DNA of 64,000 bases from an uncultured Sphingomonadaceae bacterium. GTDB lineage: Bacteria; Pseudomonadota; Alphaproteobacteria; Sphingomonadales; Sphingomonadaceae. Both the position numbers and the translations under genes were made by a program. The DNA lies in NCBI GenBank assembly GCA_903871605.1, contig CAIQHF010000028.1, forward strand, positions 1 through 64,000, in the 5' to 3' direction. This document shows positions 28,512 through 37,096 of this stretch, piece by piece (the stretch's first letter is position 1; each line of letters starts with the position of its first letter). Below the pieces are notes generated by a model. That model was not told the DNA's origin, made no database searches, and saw only the letters and a program-made list of their open reading frames with translations.

Positions 28512-28763
28512 ATGTGCGCGATGGCAGACGACGCGGATCTCGACAGGCTGATCGCCAAAATCCATGCGGATCTGCGCTCGGGCCGCGGGCCCGGACGACG
28601 ACGCGCGTCTCGGCGTCTGGGGCGGCTCGGGTCCGCGCTCGCTGCGCTGCGCGGCGGGGCCGCGATGCGGGTCATTCGCTCCGAGCGGATGACGCGGTGG
28701 CTGGTTCCAGCACTGATCGTCGCGGTCGTCGCGATCACGGTGTTGCTGACGGGCAACCACTAG
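28512..28763 (+). CDS. Small tail-anchored-like membrane protein
   Basis: An 83-residue frame (ATG 28512, alternative ATG 28521). It has an acidic N-terminus (MADDADLDRLIAKIHADL), a very Arg-rich middle (GRRRASRRLGRLG), and one hydrophobic helix close to the C-terminus (WLVPALIVAVVAITVLL) ending TGNH. It diverges from the c-di-GMP gene, 113 bp apart. I recognise no family. The strong membrane segment and basic anchor suggest a real small membrane protein. Confidence 0.55.
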   Translation: MCAMADDADLDRLIAKIHADLRSGRGPGRRRASRRLGRLGSALAALRGGAAMRVIRSERMTRWLVPALIVAVVAITVLLTGNH

Positions 28764-28812
28764 ACAAGATCGGCGCGCGACGGCGCCCCCCGTTCCCGAA
28801 GCGCTGAGCCGC

Positions 28813-30069
28813 GTGCTAAGCCCTACGCTACCGCCGACGAATCCGCGATCGGCATCCGCGAGGTCTGAACAGGTGGAGTTGCCGACCCACGACATCGACG
28901 GGACGGTGGCAGGCGACCGCGACGGCGATCCGGCCGCCGCGGCGCTGCTGGCCGGCGGCTATCACCGCGACCGGCTGCTCGCCTCGATCGCGCTCACCTT
29001 GGGGCTGGGGCTGGTGCTCGCTCTGCCCTTCGCGCTGCGCGCGGGGGCCGAGTTCTTCCTTCCCGTCACCGCCGCGCTGGTCGTCGCGATCGCGCTGGTG
29101 CCGCTGCTCGAATGGCTCGAGCGGCGCGGCGTGCCGTCGGCGCTGGCGGCCTTCTTCTGTCTGATCGTGTTCATCGGCATCGCCAATGTGGCGGTCGCCG
29201 CGATCGTCGTGCCGGCGAGCAACTGGGTATCGATGCTGCCGCAGCGGATCGGGATGATCCGCACCACGGTGCGCCCGCTGGTCAATGTCTATGCCAGCCT
29301 CAACAAGTCGGCGGGCGAGCTTGCCAACAGCATCGCGCTGTCCAAGGCGCATCCGCACACGGTGTCGATCGAGACGCCCAATTCGCTGCTCTCGCTCGTC
29401 ACCACCTCGGCGCCGTTCGCGATCATCCAGATCTTCTTCGCGATGCTGGTGATCTATTTCTTCCTCGCCGGATGGACGCGCGCGCGTCGCTACAGCATCA
29501 CCAGCCGCGCCACCTTCACCAGCGCGATGACGCTGGCGCGGGTGATCCAGGACGTCGTCGATGCGACATCCTCCTACATCGCGACGATCACCGTCATCAA
29601 CGTCGTGCTCGGATGCATCGTCGCGGGGGCGGTCTATGTCGTGGGCTTGCCGACGCCTCTGATGTGGGGCGGGCTGGTGACCCTGCTCAACTATGTCCCC
29701 TATCTCGGGCCGTTCGCTGCTGCGGTGCTGCTTGCGCTCGGCGGGCTGATGACCTTCGCCGACCCGTGGACCGCGGCGATGCCGCCGCTGATCTTCATCG
29801 GGCTGCATCTGGTCGAGGCCAATGTCGTCACGCCGACGATCGTCGGCCGCCGGCTGACGATCAGCCCGCTGCTGATTCTCGTCGCGCTGAGCTTCTGGGG
29901 CTGGGTGTGGGGGACGGCGGGCGCGGTGCTCGCCGTACCGCTGTTAATCATCATCCACACCGTGCTCGATACCGCCGGCCGCCCCGATATTGCGGGTTTC
30001 CTGTTCGAGCGCGGCACGCTGGCGCAGGGCCGTCGCAAAGATCGGGATGGGGGCTCGCCGCTCGCTTGA
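28813..30069 (+). CDS. AI-2E family transporter (permease-like, PF01594-type)
   Basis: Up to 418 residues. Helices span the N-terminal half (ALPFALRAGAEFFLPVTAALV, then AFFCLIVFIGIANVAVAAIV). A soluble stretch follows, then the conserved GGLVTLLNYVPYLGPFAAA and SPLLILVALSFWGWVWGTAGAVLAVP blocks that define the family; key motifs are NYVPYLGP and WGWVWG. Family members export diverse small molecules or ions, and the name does not prove autoinducer-2 transport. Starts at GTG 28813 or GTG 28873 are both possible because neither has a good ribosome site. The tRNA promoter overlaps its 3' end. Confidence 0.85.
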   Translation: MLSPTLPPTNPRSASARSEQVELPTHDIDGTVAGDRDGDPAAAALLAGGYHRDRLLASIALTLGLGLVLALPFALRAGAEFFLPVTAALVVAIALVPLLEWLERRGVPSALAAFFCLIVFIGIANVAVAAIVVPASNWVSMLPQRIGMIRTTVRPLVNVYASLNKSAGELANSIALSKAHPHTVSIETPNSLLSLVTTSAPFAIIQIFFAMLVIYFFLAGWTRARRYSITSRATFTSAMTLARVIQDVVDATSSYIATITVINVVLGCIVAGAVYVVGLPTPLMWGGLVTLLNYVPYLGPFAAAVLLALGGLMTFADPWTAAMPPLIFIGLHLVEANVVTPTIVGRRLTISPLLILVALSFWGWVWGTAGAVLAVPLLIIIHTVLDTAGRPDIAGFLFERGTLAQGRRKDRDGGSPLA

Positions 30070-30094
30070 CAGGGTCGGGAGCCTCCCCTAGAGG
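30066..30094 (+). promoter_or_regulatory. Likely promoter of tRNA-Asp
   Basis: TTGACA at 30066–30071 overlaps the preceding stop codon, with TAGAGG at 30089–30094 after a 17-bp spacer. A CCCCGC-AA-GCGGGG hairpin (30103–30116) lies between it and the tRNA. Confidence 0.5.
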
Positions 30095-30123
30095 CCCCTC
30101 CACCCCGCAAGCGGGGTCCCCAC

Positions 30124-30200
<77 letters not shown>

Positions 30201-30272
30201 TTTTCCCAGGCGGATCGCCCGGGTGATGGCGGGGCCGTGGCACCCGTGCCGGTGTTGCGCTACGCCCTGCGC

Positions 30273-30932
30273 ATGAAACTACGCCACAGCGCCGCCATGA
30301 TCGTGATCGCGCTGCTGTGCCTGGCCGCGGGCGCCGCATGCGAGCATTGGCGCGACCACCGCGCGGCGAGCGAGACGGCCTTCTACGTCAGCCGCAAATG
30401 GGTCTCGCTCGACCAGCAGGCGGACAAGGCACCCCGGGGTATCGCGCTGCTGATCGGCGACAGCATCACCGAGAATGCCTGGGTGCCGACATTGTGCGGC
30501 TACCCCGCTTTCAATGCGGGCATCAGCGGCGCGCGCGTCTGGAACATGATCGGCCCCGCGAAGGATCTGGCGATGCGGATCGATCCCGCGGTGATCGTCG
30601 TGGCGCTCGGCACGAACGACGTCAGGCGGCGCGAAACCCCCGTCGCGCGGTTCGCGCGGGATTATGAGGCGCTGCTGGCGCCGCTCGCCGGCCGGCGGCT
30701 GATCCTTGTCGCCGTGCCGCCTATCCATCTGCGAGACGCGGTGTCGCAGAATAGCGTGAGCCGTGCGATTGCGCGCGAGAACGCAGCGATCGCAAGGATC
30801 GCAGACGCGCACCGCGCCCTATTCGTGGCGCCGCCCGCCGCTTTTCCAACCGTCGACGGCGTGCACCCGACGCCTGCGGGCAGCGAGACATGGAAGGCCG
30901 CCATCCAGACGGCCTGCACCGGAAGGCGCTGA
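30273..30932 (+). CDS. SGNH/GDSL-type hydrolase, exported
   Basis: A 219-residue protein. The N-terminus MKLRHSAAMIVIALLCLAAG is a signal peptide or anchor (a Cys follows in GAAC, possibly a lipoprotein). Block I is GDSIT with the nucleophile near Ser64, block III is ALGTNDVRR, and block V is DGVHPTPAG supplying Asp and His. Such enzymes are esterases or acyl hydrolases; the substrate is unknown. I start at 30273, where the signal peptide begins. Confidence 0.85.
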   Translation: MKLRHSAAMIVIALLCLAAGAACEHWRDHRAASETAFYVSRKWVSLDQQADKAPRGIALLIGDSITENAWVPTLCGYPAFNAGISGARVWNMIGPAKDLAMRIDPAVIVVALGTNDVRRRETPVARFARDYEALLAPLAGRRLILVAVPPIHLRDAVSQNSVSRAIARENAAIARIADAHRALFVAPPAAFPTVDGVHPTPAGSETWKAAIQTACTGRR

Positions 30933-30986
30933 GGCGGGGGTCGGGTCCAAGCGATCCGATGATCACGTGGCGGTCGGGGCGTGCGC

Positions 30987-31229
30987 TCAGCGCCGCCAGC
31001 GGCCCGTCTCGCTCCAGCTGAGGATATTGCGGAGCGGCAGGATCCAGATCCATGCCATGCCCGCGACCAGATAGAAGAGCGCTTGCGCCAATGCGGGCAG
31101 TCGCCCGACCAGCCCGGCCAGCTGGACGACCAGCCCCGCCCAGAGCGCGATGCAGCCGAGGATGAGGAAAGCGCCGGCGGTACGCCGCCAACTCGGCTGA
31201 TAGGGTTCGGGGGGCTGCTCGGGAGTCAT
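30987..31229 (-). CDS. DUF2842 small membrane protein
   Basis: An 80-residue protein with two hydrophobic helices (GAFLILGCIALWAGLVVQLAG and LAQALFYLVAGMAWIWILP) and a conserved basic C-terminus LRNILSWSETGRWRR. This matches my recollection of DUF2842, an uncharacterised alphaproteobacterial membrane family. The start at 31229 gives a 4-bp overlap with the preceding cyclo-ligase stop. No function is known. Confidence 0.75.
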   Translation of the reverse strand: MTPEQPPEPYQPSWRRTAGAFLILGCIALWAGLVVQLAGLVGRLPALAQALFYLVAGMAWIWILPLRNILSWSETGRWRR

Positions 31230-31813
31230 CGGGGCTCGATCCATTCCTGCTCGGTGACGATCGCGTGCAGCGGCACGTCCCAAGCGTCGCATGCGAGCGA
31301 AGGCAACTCCTGAACGCTCCACGCGATACCGATGCGCATAGCCGCGGGATGCGCTGCGAACCAGCGATCATAGAAGCCGCCGCCCTGGCCAAGGCGCGCG
31401 CCGCCGCGATCGAAGCCGACCAGTGGCGCAAGGACGATGGCGGGCTGGATCACGTCGTCCGCATCGGGCTGCGGGATGCCGGCATGGCCGGGCGTCAGCA
31501 TCGTCGCAGGCGACCAGCGCGCGAAGACCATGTCGCGCTCGGTGCCGCGTTCCGCAATGTGTGGCAGCGCGACGTCGCGGCCCGCATGCCAGGCGCGCAT
31601 CAGGAAGGGCAGGGGATCGGCCTCGCCGCGGAGCGCGACATAGCCGGCGATCGGGCCGGCACGGCGCAGCAAGGGCGATAGTCGCGTATCGATCGCCGCC
31701 AGCGCCGCTTGATAGGCGTGCGGATCGAGGCTCGCGACGAAGCGCCGCCGCGCTTCGCGCAGCACGCGCCGCAGCGCCTGCTTGTCATCGGATCGGGGTG
31801 GTGGGACCGCCAT
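31226..31813 (-). CDS. fau: 5-formyltetrahydrofolate cyclo-ligase
   Basis: A 195-residue enzyme of the 5-FCL family. The basic N-terminus KQALRRVLREARR contacts ATP. GYVALRGEADPLPFL and the C-terminal LGQGGGFYDRWF form the folate and phosphate site. It converts 5-formyl-THF to methenyl-THF using ATP. It follows 6S RNA, the same order as in E. coli (ssrS–fau), and probably shares its transcript. It overlaps the DUF2842 gene by 4 bp. Confidence 0.93.
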   Translation of the reverse strand: MAVPPPRSDDKQALRRVLREARRRFVASLDPHAYQAALAAIDTRLSPLLRRAGPIAGYVALRGEADPLPFLMRAWHAGRDVALPHIAERGTERDMVFARWSPATMLTPGHAGIPQPDADDVIQPAIVLAPLVGFDRGGARLGQGGGFYDRWFAAHPAAMRIGIAWSVQELPSLACDAWDVPLHAIVTEQEWIEPR

Positions 31814-31823
31814 GACCGTTTGC

Positions 31824-31968
31824 CGGAATATCCTCTGACGCCGTAAACGTCAGGTGGGGGCCATGTAGCACGGACCAGGGTCCGACCAGGGACGACCCCC
31901 TAGGATGTTGAATCGCCTCAGGGATGTTCGCAAAAGCTCGTATCGGGCAGTGCCCACCGTCTGACAAT
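31824..31968 (-). ncRNA. ssrS: 6S RNA
   Basis: The 155-bp gap between zapA and the cyclo-ligase gene is the conserved site of 6S RNA. On the minus strand GTCAGACGGTGGGC near the 5' end pairs with GGCCCCCACCTGAC near the 3' end, giving a closing stem. The interior contains TACGAGCTTTTGCGAACATC and TAGGGGGTCGTCCCTGG, which match the alphaproteobacterial 6S pattern I remember. A CTGACG/CGTCAG hairpin (31835–31853) follows the closing stem and may be terminator or spacer. Ends are approximate. 6S RNA binds the housekeeping RNA polymerase and mimics an open promoter. Confidence 0.8.
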
Positions 31969-32286
31969 CTAGGCGCTCTGCCCGCCATTCTCAAGCTTTG
32001 CCGCGATCGCCTCGATCCGCCGGGCGCTCCGTGCGACCGCGGCGACGCGCGCCTGCTCCTGCGCGTGCAGTTCGGCGACGATCGAGCGCGCCTCGTCGAG
32101 CTCGTCGGCGAGCAGCAGCGCGGTCATCAGCAATTGGCGGCTCTCCTCGCCCTTCCCGATCGCGCGGATCACGTCGGCGGCGCGCTCATCGACCAGCCGG
32201 CCAAGTGCCTCCAGCCGCTGTTCCTCACCGTCGCGGCAGCCGACCTGATAGCGGCGCCCGCCCACCTCGATCTGGACCTGCGCCAT
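31969..32286 (-). CDS. zapA: Cell division protein ZapA
   Basis: A 105-residue protein with the ZapA N-terminal beta segment (AQVQIEVGGRRYQVGC) and a helical dimerisation tail (SRQLLMTALLLADELDEA, then Ala/Arg-rich coiled coil). ZapA bundles FtsZ protofilaments at the division ring. Its placement upstream of 6S RNA and 5-FCL is the classical arrangement. The start lies 4 bp after the stop of the small coiled-coil gene. Confidence 0.9.
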   Translation of the reverse strand: MAQVQIEVGGRRYQVGCRDGEEQRLEALGRLVDERAADVIRAIGKGEESRQLLMTALLLADELDEARSIVAELHAQEQARVAAVARSARRIEAIAAKLENGGQSA

Positions 32287-32290
32287 CGTC

Positions 32291-32497
32291 TCAGTCGCTC
32301 TCCGGCCGCGGCGCAGCAGTGCCGATCAGCCGGTCGAGCCGCGCCAGCGCTTCGGCGGCGCCGTCGCGCAGGCGATTGTGGCGCGCCTCGATCGCCGCCA
32401 GCCGCGCGTCGGACGCAGCCGGGCGCGCGACCGAATCGAGTCGGTCGATCGCCGCTTCAAGTTGGCTCAGCGCCTGTTGGAGAGGATCGTCCTGCAT
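32291..32497 (-). CDS. Small coiled-coil protein upstream of zapA
   Basis: A 68-residue frame from ATG 32497. It is almost entirely helical with heptad-like Leu spacing (LQQALSQLEAAIDRLDSVA, then LAAIEARHNRLRDGAAEAL). It is co-transcribed with zapA, 4 bp apart, so a cell-division role is likely by context. I recall similar unnamed proteins before zapA in sphingomonads. No function is established. Confidence 0.65.
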   Translation of the reverse strand: MQDDPLQQALSQLEAAIDRLDSVARPAASDARLAAIEARHNRLRDGAAEALARLDRLIGTAAPRPESD

Positions 32498-32637
32498 GTC
32501 GGTGCATGGGCATAGCATGGCGGCCGCCCCCCGCAACCCGTCGCACAGGTTGACGATTTGTCGCATGCGGGACAAAGGAGCCCGCAAACGGGCGGACCCG
32601 CCCGGACGGTGCCCGGGGCAGTCTAGGAGAATCTGAC

Positions 32638-33645
32638 ATGGCGGTGAAAGTTGCGATCAACGGCTTCGGTCGTATCGGCCGGCTGGTCGCACGCGCGATC
32701 CTCGAGCGTCCCGACTGCGGGCTCGAGCTGGTCTCGATCAACGATCTCGGCAAGCCCGCCGACAATGCCCGCCTGTTCAAGCGCGACTCGGTCCACGGCA
32801 CATGGAAGGGTTCGGTCGAGGTCGACGGCCAGGATCTGGTGATCGACGGCAAGCGCATCGCGGTCACCGCCGAGCGCGACCCCGCCAACCTGCCGCATGC
32901 CGCGCAGGGTGTCGACATCGCGCTCGAGTGCACCGGCTTCTTCACCGACCGCGACTCGGCCGGCAAGCATCTCGCCGCGGGCGCCAGGAAGGTGTTGATC
33001 TCGGCGCCGGCCAAGGGCGTCGACCTGACCGTCGTCTACGGCGTCAACCACGACAAGATCACCGCTGAGATGACGATCATCTCCAACGCCTCCTGCACCA
33101 CCAACTGCCTGGCGCCCGTCGCCAAGGTGCTCAACGACGCGATCGGCATCGAGCGCGGGCTGATGACCACGGTCCACGCCTATACCAACGACCAGAAGAT
33201 CCTCGATCAGGTCCATTCCGATCCCCGCCGCGCGCGCGCCGCGGGCATGTCGATGATCCCGACGACGACCGGCGCCGCGCGCGCGGTCGGCGAGGTGCTG
33301 CCCGAATTGAAGGGCAAGCTCGATGGCTCGGCGATCCGCGTGCCGACACCGAACGTCTCGATGATCGACCTGACCTTCACGCCCGCGCGCGACACCAGCA
33401 AGGAGGAGGTCAACGCGCTGCTCAAGGCGGCGGCCGAGGGTCCGATGAAGGGCGTGCTCGACTATACCGACGAGCCTTTGGTCTCGATCGACCTCAACGG
33501 CGCGCCGGCCTCGTCCACCGTCGACAGCCTCGAGACCGCGGTGATCGACGGCAAGCTGGTGCGCGTGCTCAGCTGGTACGACAATGAATGGGGTTTCTCC
33601 AACCGCATGGTCGACACCGCCGGCGCGATCGCCAAGACGCTCTGA
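32638..33645 (+). CDS. gap: Glyceraldehyde-3-phosphate dehydrogenase, type I
   Basis: A 335-residue enzyme. The N-terminal NAD motif is [15 protein letters not shown], the catalytic Cys lies near residue 153 in [12 protein letters not shown], and [12 protein letters not shown] is at the C-terminus. It converts glyceraldehyde-3-phosphate to 1,3-bisphosphoglycerate. An AGGAGAA ribosome site precedes the ATG. pgk follows after a MOSC-domain gene; tkt and fba, frequent neighbours in related genomes, are not here. A hairpin (32589–32603) lies in its leader. Confidence 0.97.
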   Translation: MAVKVAINGFGRIGRLVARAILERPDCGLELVSINDLGKPADNARLFKRDSVHGTWKGSVEVDGQDLVIDGKRIAVTAERDPANLPHAAQGVDIALECTGFFTDRDSAGKHLAAGARKVLISAPAKGVDLTVVYGVNHDKITAEMTIISNASCTTNCLAPVAKVLNDAIGIERGLMTTVHAYTNDQKILDQVHSDPRRARAAGMSMIPTTTGAARAVGEVLPELKGKLDGSAIRVPTPNVSMIDLTFTPARDTSKEEVNALLKAAAEGPMKGVLDYTDEPLVSIDLNGAPASSTVDSLETAVIDGKLVRVLSWYDNEWGFSNRMVDTAGAIAKTL

Positions 33646-33662
33646 TCTGGGCGTGACGCTGT

Positions 33663-33752
33663 ACCCGTTCGCACCGAGCGACGTCGAAGTGCATGTTGCG
33701 AGCGGTGCGCTTGCGGCACGTCCTTCGACTTCGCTCAGGACGAACGGGGGAG
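33663..33752. repeat. Class B dyad repeat after gap
   Basis: Inverted arms CCCGTTCGCACCGAGCGACG and CGTCCTTCGACTTCGCTCAGG flank about 30 bp. Related copies are at 41578, 57466 (inside birA) and 60551. Its right end runs into the purine-rich ribosome site of the next gene. Confidence 0.8.
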
Positions 33753-33762
33753 GGGTGAGCGT

Positions 33763-34242
33763 GTGACCGGGCGCCTGCTCGGCATCGCGCGCAAGGCCCG
33801 GCCACGCGGCGTGGTCGAGACGATCGACCATGCCGCGGTCGGCATCACGACCGGCATCGCCGGCGACTTCCGTGGCGCGATCAAGCCGGGCGGCCGCGGC
33901 CGGCGCCAGGTTACCGCGATGCTGCTCGCGGACTGGCGCGCGGCGATGGCCGATCTCGGCGACCCGCCGCTCGCCGGGTCCGACCGGCGGGTCAATCTGC
34001 TGCTCGACGCGATCGACCTGCCGCGCGACAAGGGCGCGCGGCTGCGCGTCGGCTCGGCGCTGTTCGAGATCACCGGCGAATGCGATCCGTGCAGCCGGAT
34101 GGAGGAGGTCGCGCCCGGGCTCAAGGCGGCGCTGACGCCGGGCTGGCGCGGCGGGCGGCTGCTGCGCGTCGTGTCTGCCGGCGAGATCGCCGTCGGTGAC
34201 GCCGTCGCGCTGGAACAACAGGCTTTTGTGGAGGCGATATGA
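33763..34242 (+). CDS. MOSC-domain protein
   Basis: A 159-residue stand-alone MOSC domain. [20 protein letters not shown] is the N-terminal block, [21 protein letters not shown] carries the conserved Cys thought to handle sulfur or molybdenum cofactor, and [20 protein letters not shown] closes it. The start is GTG 33763 with AGGGGTG upstream. The stop overlaps the pgk start (ATGA). Members bind or act on N-hydroxylated or molybdenum-cofactor substrates; the function here is unknown. Its place between gap and pgk is unusual. Confidence 0.82.
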   Translation: MTGRLLGIARKARPRGVVETIDHAAVGITTGIAGDFRGAIKPGGRGRRQVTAMLLADWRAAMADLGDPPLAGSDRRVNLLLDAIDLPRDKGARLRVGSALFEITGECDPCSRMEEVAPGLKAALTPGWRGGRLLRVVSAGEIAVGDAVALEQQAFVEAI

Positions 34243-35435
34243 GTTCGTTCAAGACGCTCGACGACATCGGCGACATCCGCGGCAAACGCGTGCTGGTGCG
34301 CGAGGATCTCAACGTGCCGATGGACGGCGCGCGTGTCACCGACGACACCCGCCTGCGTGCTGCGGCACCGACGATCGCCGAACTCGCCGACAAGGGCGCG
34401 ATCGTGCTGATCCTCGCCCATTTCGGCCGCCCCAAGGGCGAACGCCGGGCCGACATGAGCCTCGCGCAGGTGACGCATGCGCTGCGCGACGTGCTCGGCC
34501 GCGAGGTCACCTTCGTCGACGACTGCCAGGGCGAGGGCGCCGAGCAGATGGTGGCGCTGCTCAAGCCCGGCGCGATCGCGATCCTCGAGAACACGCGCTT
34601 CCACAAGGGCGAGGAGAAGAACGATCCCGCGCTGGTCGCGGCGATGGCGAAGCTCGGCGATCTCTACGTCAACGATGCCTTCTCCGCGGCGCACCGCGCC
34701 CACGCCTCGACCGAGGGCCTCGCGCACGCGCTGCCGGCCTATGCCGGGCGCGCGATGGAAGCCGAACTCACGGCGCTCGAAAAGGCACTGGGCAAGCCCG
34801 AGCATCCGGTTGCAGCGGTTGTCGGCGGCGCGAAGGTCTCGTCCAAGCTCGACGTGCTCCGGCATCTCGTCGCCAAGGTCGATCACCTCATCATCGGCGG
34901 CGGTATGGCCAACACCTTCCTGGCGGCGCGCGGCGTCGACGTCGGCAAGTCGCTGTGCGAACATGATCTGGCCGACACCGCGAGCGCGATCCTCGACGCC
35001 GCCGACGCGGCGAACTGCACCGTTCACCTGCCCTACGACGTCGTGGTCGCCAAGGAGTTCAGGGCCGACCCGCCGACGCGCACGGTCAACGTGCATGAGG
35101 TCGCCGCCGACGAGATGATCCTCGACGTCGGCCCGGCCGCGGTCGAGGCGCTGGGCGACGTGCTCAAAAACTGCCGTACGCTGGTGTGGAACGGACCGAT
35201 GGGCGCGTTCGAGACGCCGCCCTTCGATGCCGCGACGGTCAGCCTCGCGCGCACCGCGGCCGCCTTGACGCAGGATGGCAGCCTCGTGTCGGTGGCGGGC
35301 GGCGGCGACACCGTCGCGGCGCTCAACCAGGCCGGGGTAGCGGGCGACTTCAGCTTCGTCTCGACCGCGGGCGGTGCCTTCCTCGAATGGATGGAAGGCA
35401 AGACGCTGCCGGGGGTCGCAGCACTCGAGCGCTGA
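34239..35435 (+). CDS. pgk: Phosphoglycerate kinase
   Basis: A 398-residue glycolytic kinase. [13 protein letters not shown] is the N-terminal substrate motif (Asp in place of the more common Phe-Asn variation), [10 protein letters not shown] follows, then [25 protein letters not shown] and the C-terminal nucleotide loop [11 protein letters not shown]. It transfers phosphate from 1,3-bisphosphoglycerate to ADP. It overlaps the MOSC gene by 4 bp, so glycolytic gap and pgk remain in one transcript with MOSC between. Confidence 0.96.
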   Translation: MSSFKTLDDIGDIRGKRVLVREDLNVPMDGARVTDDTRLRAAAPTIAELADKGAIVLILAHFGRPKGERRADMSLAQVTHALRDVLGREVTFVDDCQGEGAEQMVALLKPGAIAILENTRFHKGEEKNDPALVAAMAKLGDLYVNDAFSAAHRAHASTEGLAHALPAYAGRAMEAELTALEKALGKPEHPVAAVVGGAKVSSKLDVLRHLVAKVDHLIIGGGMANTFLAARGVDVGKSLCEHDLADTASAILDAADAANCTVHLPYDVVVAKEFRADPPTRTVNVHEVAADEMILDVGPAAVEALGDVLKNCRTLVWNGPMGAFETPPFDAATVSLARTAAALTQDGSLVSVAGGGDTVAALNQAGVAGDFSFVSTAGGAFLEWMEGKTLPGVAALER

Positions 35436-35444
35436 GGGACGGCG

Positions 35445-35984
35445 ATGGCGGCGGATACGGACACCGACACCGACGGCGTCGCCCGCTTTTCCTACCATCG
35501 AAGCGTCGGCCCGATGGTCGGCGTGCTGCTCGGCCTCGCGATCGTCGAGACGCTCGTCGTCCATCTCGTCGTCTTCGCCGCCTGGGGCTTGACGGTCGCG
35601 GCGGTGCTCGGCGCGATCGACCTGGCAGCGATCGTGACGCTGATCCGGCTGCTGCGCTCGTTCAAGCGATTGCCGGTGACGATAGAGGGCCGGCGGATCA
35701 CGCTGCATGCCGGTCTTTTGCGGACGGTCGCAATCGAGGCGGACAACGTCGCGGGGCTGCGCGATGAGTTCGATCGGGCCGCGATCAAGCGCAGGGACGT
35801 CGTCAATCTCGCGCTCATCGCGTGGCCCAACGTGCTGATCGATCTCCGCCGGCCGATCGAAGTGAGGCGTCGGCGCATCATATCGCACGTAGCGCATCGG
35901 CTCGACGATCCTGCGGCTTTCCACGCGGCGATCGCGCGTCTAGAGCCGGGCCATGGAGATCGACGTGCCATCGGTAGAGCTTGA
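35445..35984 (+). CDS. Hypothetical two-helix membrane protein
   Basis: A 179-residue protein with a polar N-terminus (TDTDTDG), two adjacent membrane helices (about 23–65) and a soluble beta-rich C-terminal part (ITLHAGLLRTVAIEADNV and IDLRRPIEVRRRRII). The latter resembles a bacterial PH-like fold next to membrane anchors, which is inference. It starts 9 bp after pgk, and its end overlaps the thiE start by 32 bp, so it belongs to the operon. No function is known. Confidence 0.65.
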   Translation: MAADTDTDTDGVARFSYHRSVGPMVGVLLGLAIVETLVVHLVVFAAWGLTVAAVLGAIDLAAIVTLIRLLRSFKRLPVTIEGRRITLHAGLLRTVAIEADNVAGLRDEFDRAAIKRRDVVNLALIAWPNVLIDLRRPIEVRRRRIISHVAHRLDDPAAFHAAIARLEPGHGDRRAIGRA

Positions 35985-36642
35985 TCCGGGCTTCGCGGCG
36001 CGGTTCGGCGAGCATAATCGGCGTCCGGCCTGCCAGCTTTATGTCATCTCGCCCGAGACGCTCGGCGAGGGCTTCGCCGAGGATCTCGCCGCGGTGCTCG
36101 ACGCGGGATCGGTCGCCGCCTTTCAGCTGCGCCTCAGGGGTATCGACGATCATGCGATCGCGCGCGCCGCCGAGCCCCTCCAGAGGATCTGCGCCGATCG
36201 CGAGGTCGCGTTCATCGTCGAGGGTTCGGTGGCGCTCGCCAAGCGGCTCGGCGCCGACGGCGTGCATCTCGGGCAGGACGACGTCGATGCGCGCGAGGCG
36301 CGTTCGATCCTCGGCCCGAGCGTCCAGATCGGTGTCAGCTGCCTCGACAGTCGTCACCTCGCGATGGAAGCGGGCGAGGCGGGCGCGGACTATGTCTCGT
36401 TCGGCGCCTTCTATCCTTCGACCACCGTCGATGCGACGCATCATCCCGATCCCTCGATCCTGTCATGGTGGACCGCGCTGTTCGAGCTGCCTTGCGTCGC
36501 GATCGGCGGGGTGACGCCCGACAATGCCGCACCGCTGGTCGCCGCCGGCGCCGATTTCCTGGCGATGTGCGCGGCGATCTGGAAGGGCGAGGGTGGCCCT
36601 GCTGCGGCGGTGCGCGCGTTCGATGCGGTGTTGAGGGCATGA
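35953..36642 (+). CDS. thiE: Thiamine phosphate synthase (ThiE-like)
   Basis: A 229-residue TIM-barrel protein. QLYVISPE opens it, FQLRLRGID follows, then GADGVHLGQDDVDAREAR, IGVSCLDSRHLAMEAGEAGADYVSFG and CVAIGGVTPDNAAPLVAAGADFLA. It should join HMP-PP and thiazole phosphate to thiamine phosphate. The usual QLR-x-K motif reads QLRLRG, so one phosphate-contact Lys may be missing; paralogue TenI-like roles cannot be excluded. The start could lie later, because the first 25 residues are extra to the fold. Confidence 0.8.
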   Translation: MEIDVPSVELDPGFAARFGEHNRRPACQLYVISPETLGEGFAEDLAAVLDAGSVAAFQLRLRGIDDHAIARAAEPLQRICADREVAFIVEGSVALAKRLGADGVHLGQDDVDAREARSILGPSVQIGVSCLDSRHLAMEAGEAGADYVSFGAFYPSTTVDATHHPDPSILSWWTALFELPCVAIGGVTPDNAAPLVAAGADFLAMCAAIWKGEGGPAAAVRAFDAVLRA

Positions 36643-37028
36643 TCCGCGCCATCGCCCGCATCGCGGCGCCGGTGGCGGTGGTGGTCGATTGCATGGGAGC
36701 TTGGCTCGACTGGCGTGACGGCGACCTTCGCATGTCGCTGACGCTCGCCGCGGCCGTCACCGCGGTGGCGCTGGTTCCCTGCGCGCTCGGCTTCGTCGCC
36801 GCGATCGGCAGACGTCTGCGCCAGACCGCGGCGCAGGACGGCCCGGTGCGTACGATCGACACGATGCGGCTGCCGCTGGTCGTGCCCCGCGGATATGTCG
36901 GCGCCGCGGTGCTCGGCGGGATCGCGACGCTGGCGGCGATGGGCGAGGGTTTCGGTCTCTACATCTTCCTCGCGGGCGTTGCGCTGATCGCGCTCGCTCT
37001 GTCGCAGGCGACGCCGCGCCGCGCCTGA
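36639..37028 (+). CDS. Hypothetical membrane protein
   Basis: A 129-residue protein with about four hydrophobic segments (IARIAAPVAVVVDCMGAWL, SLTLAAAVTAVALVPCALGF, GAAVLGGIATLAAMG, LYIFLAGVALIALALS). It overlaps the thiE stop by 4 bp and ends the operon. I recognise no family. Confidence 0.6.
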   Translation: MIRAIARIAAPVAVVVDCMGAWLDWRDGDLRMSLTLAAAVTAVALVPCALGFVAAIGRRLRQTAAQDGPVRTIDTMRLPLVVPRGYVGAAVLGGIATLAAMGEGFGLYIFLAGVALIALALSQATPRRA

Positions 37029-37096
37029 TCCGGGGCGGCGGATATTAGCGCCGCCGCCGAGCGTTACCCTGCCGTCACGATGACGAAGGGACCTGC

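Noticed and set aside
28399-28756. N-terminal 119-residue extension of the GGDEF-EAL protein
   Set aside because: The extension overlaps the divergent small membrane gene, is Arg/Ser-rich and has no domain, so the start at 28399 is preferred.
35953-36642. TPP riboswitch controlling thiE
   Set aside because: thiE starts inside the preceding gene and there is no leader that could fold a riboswitch.
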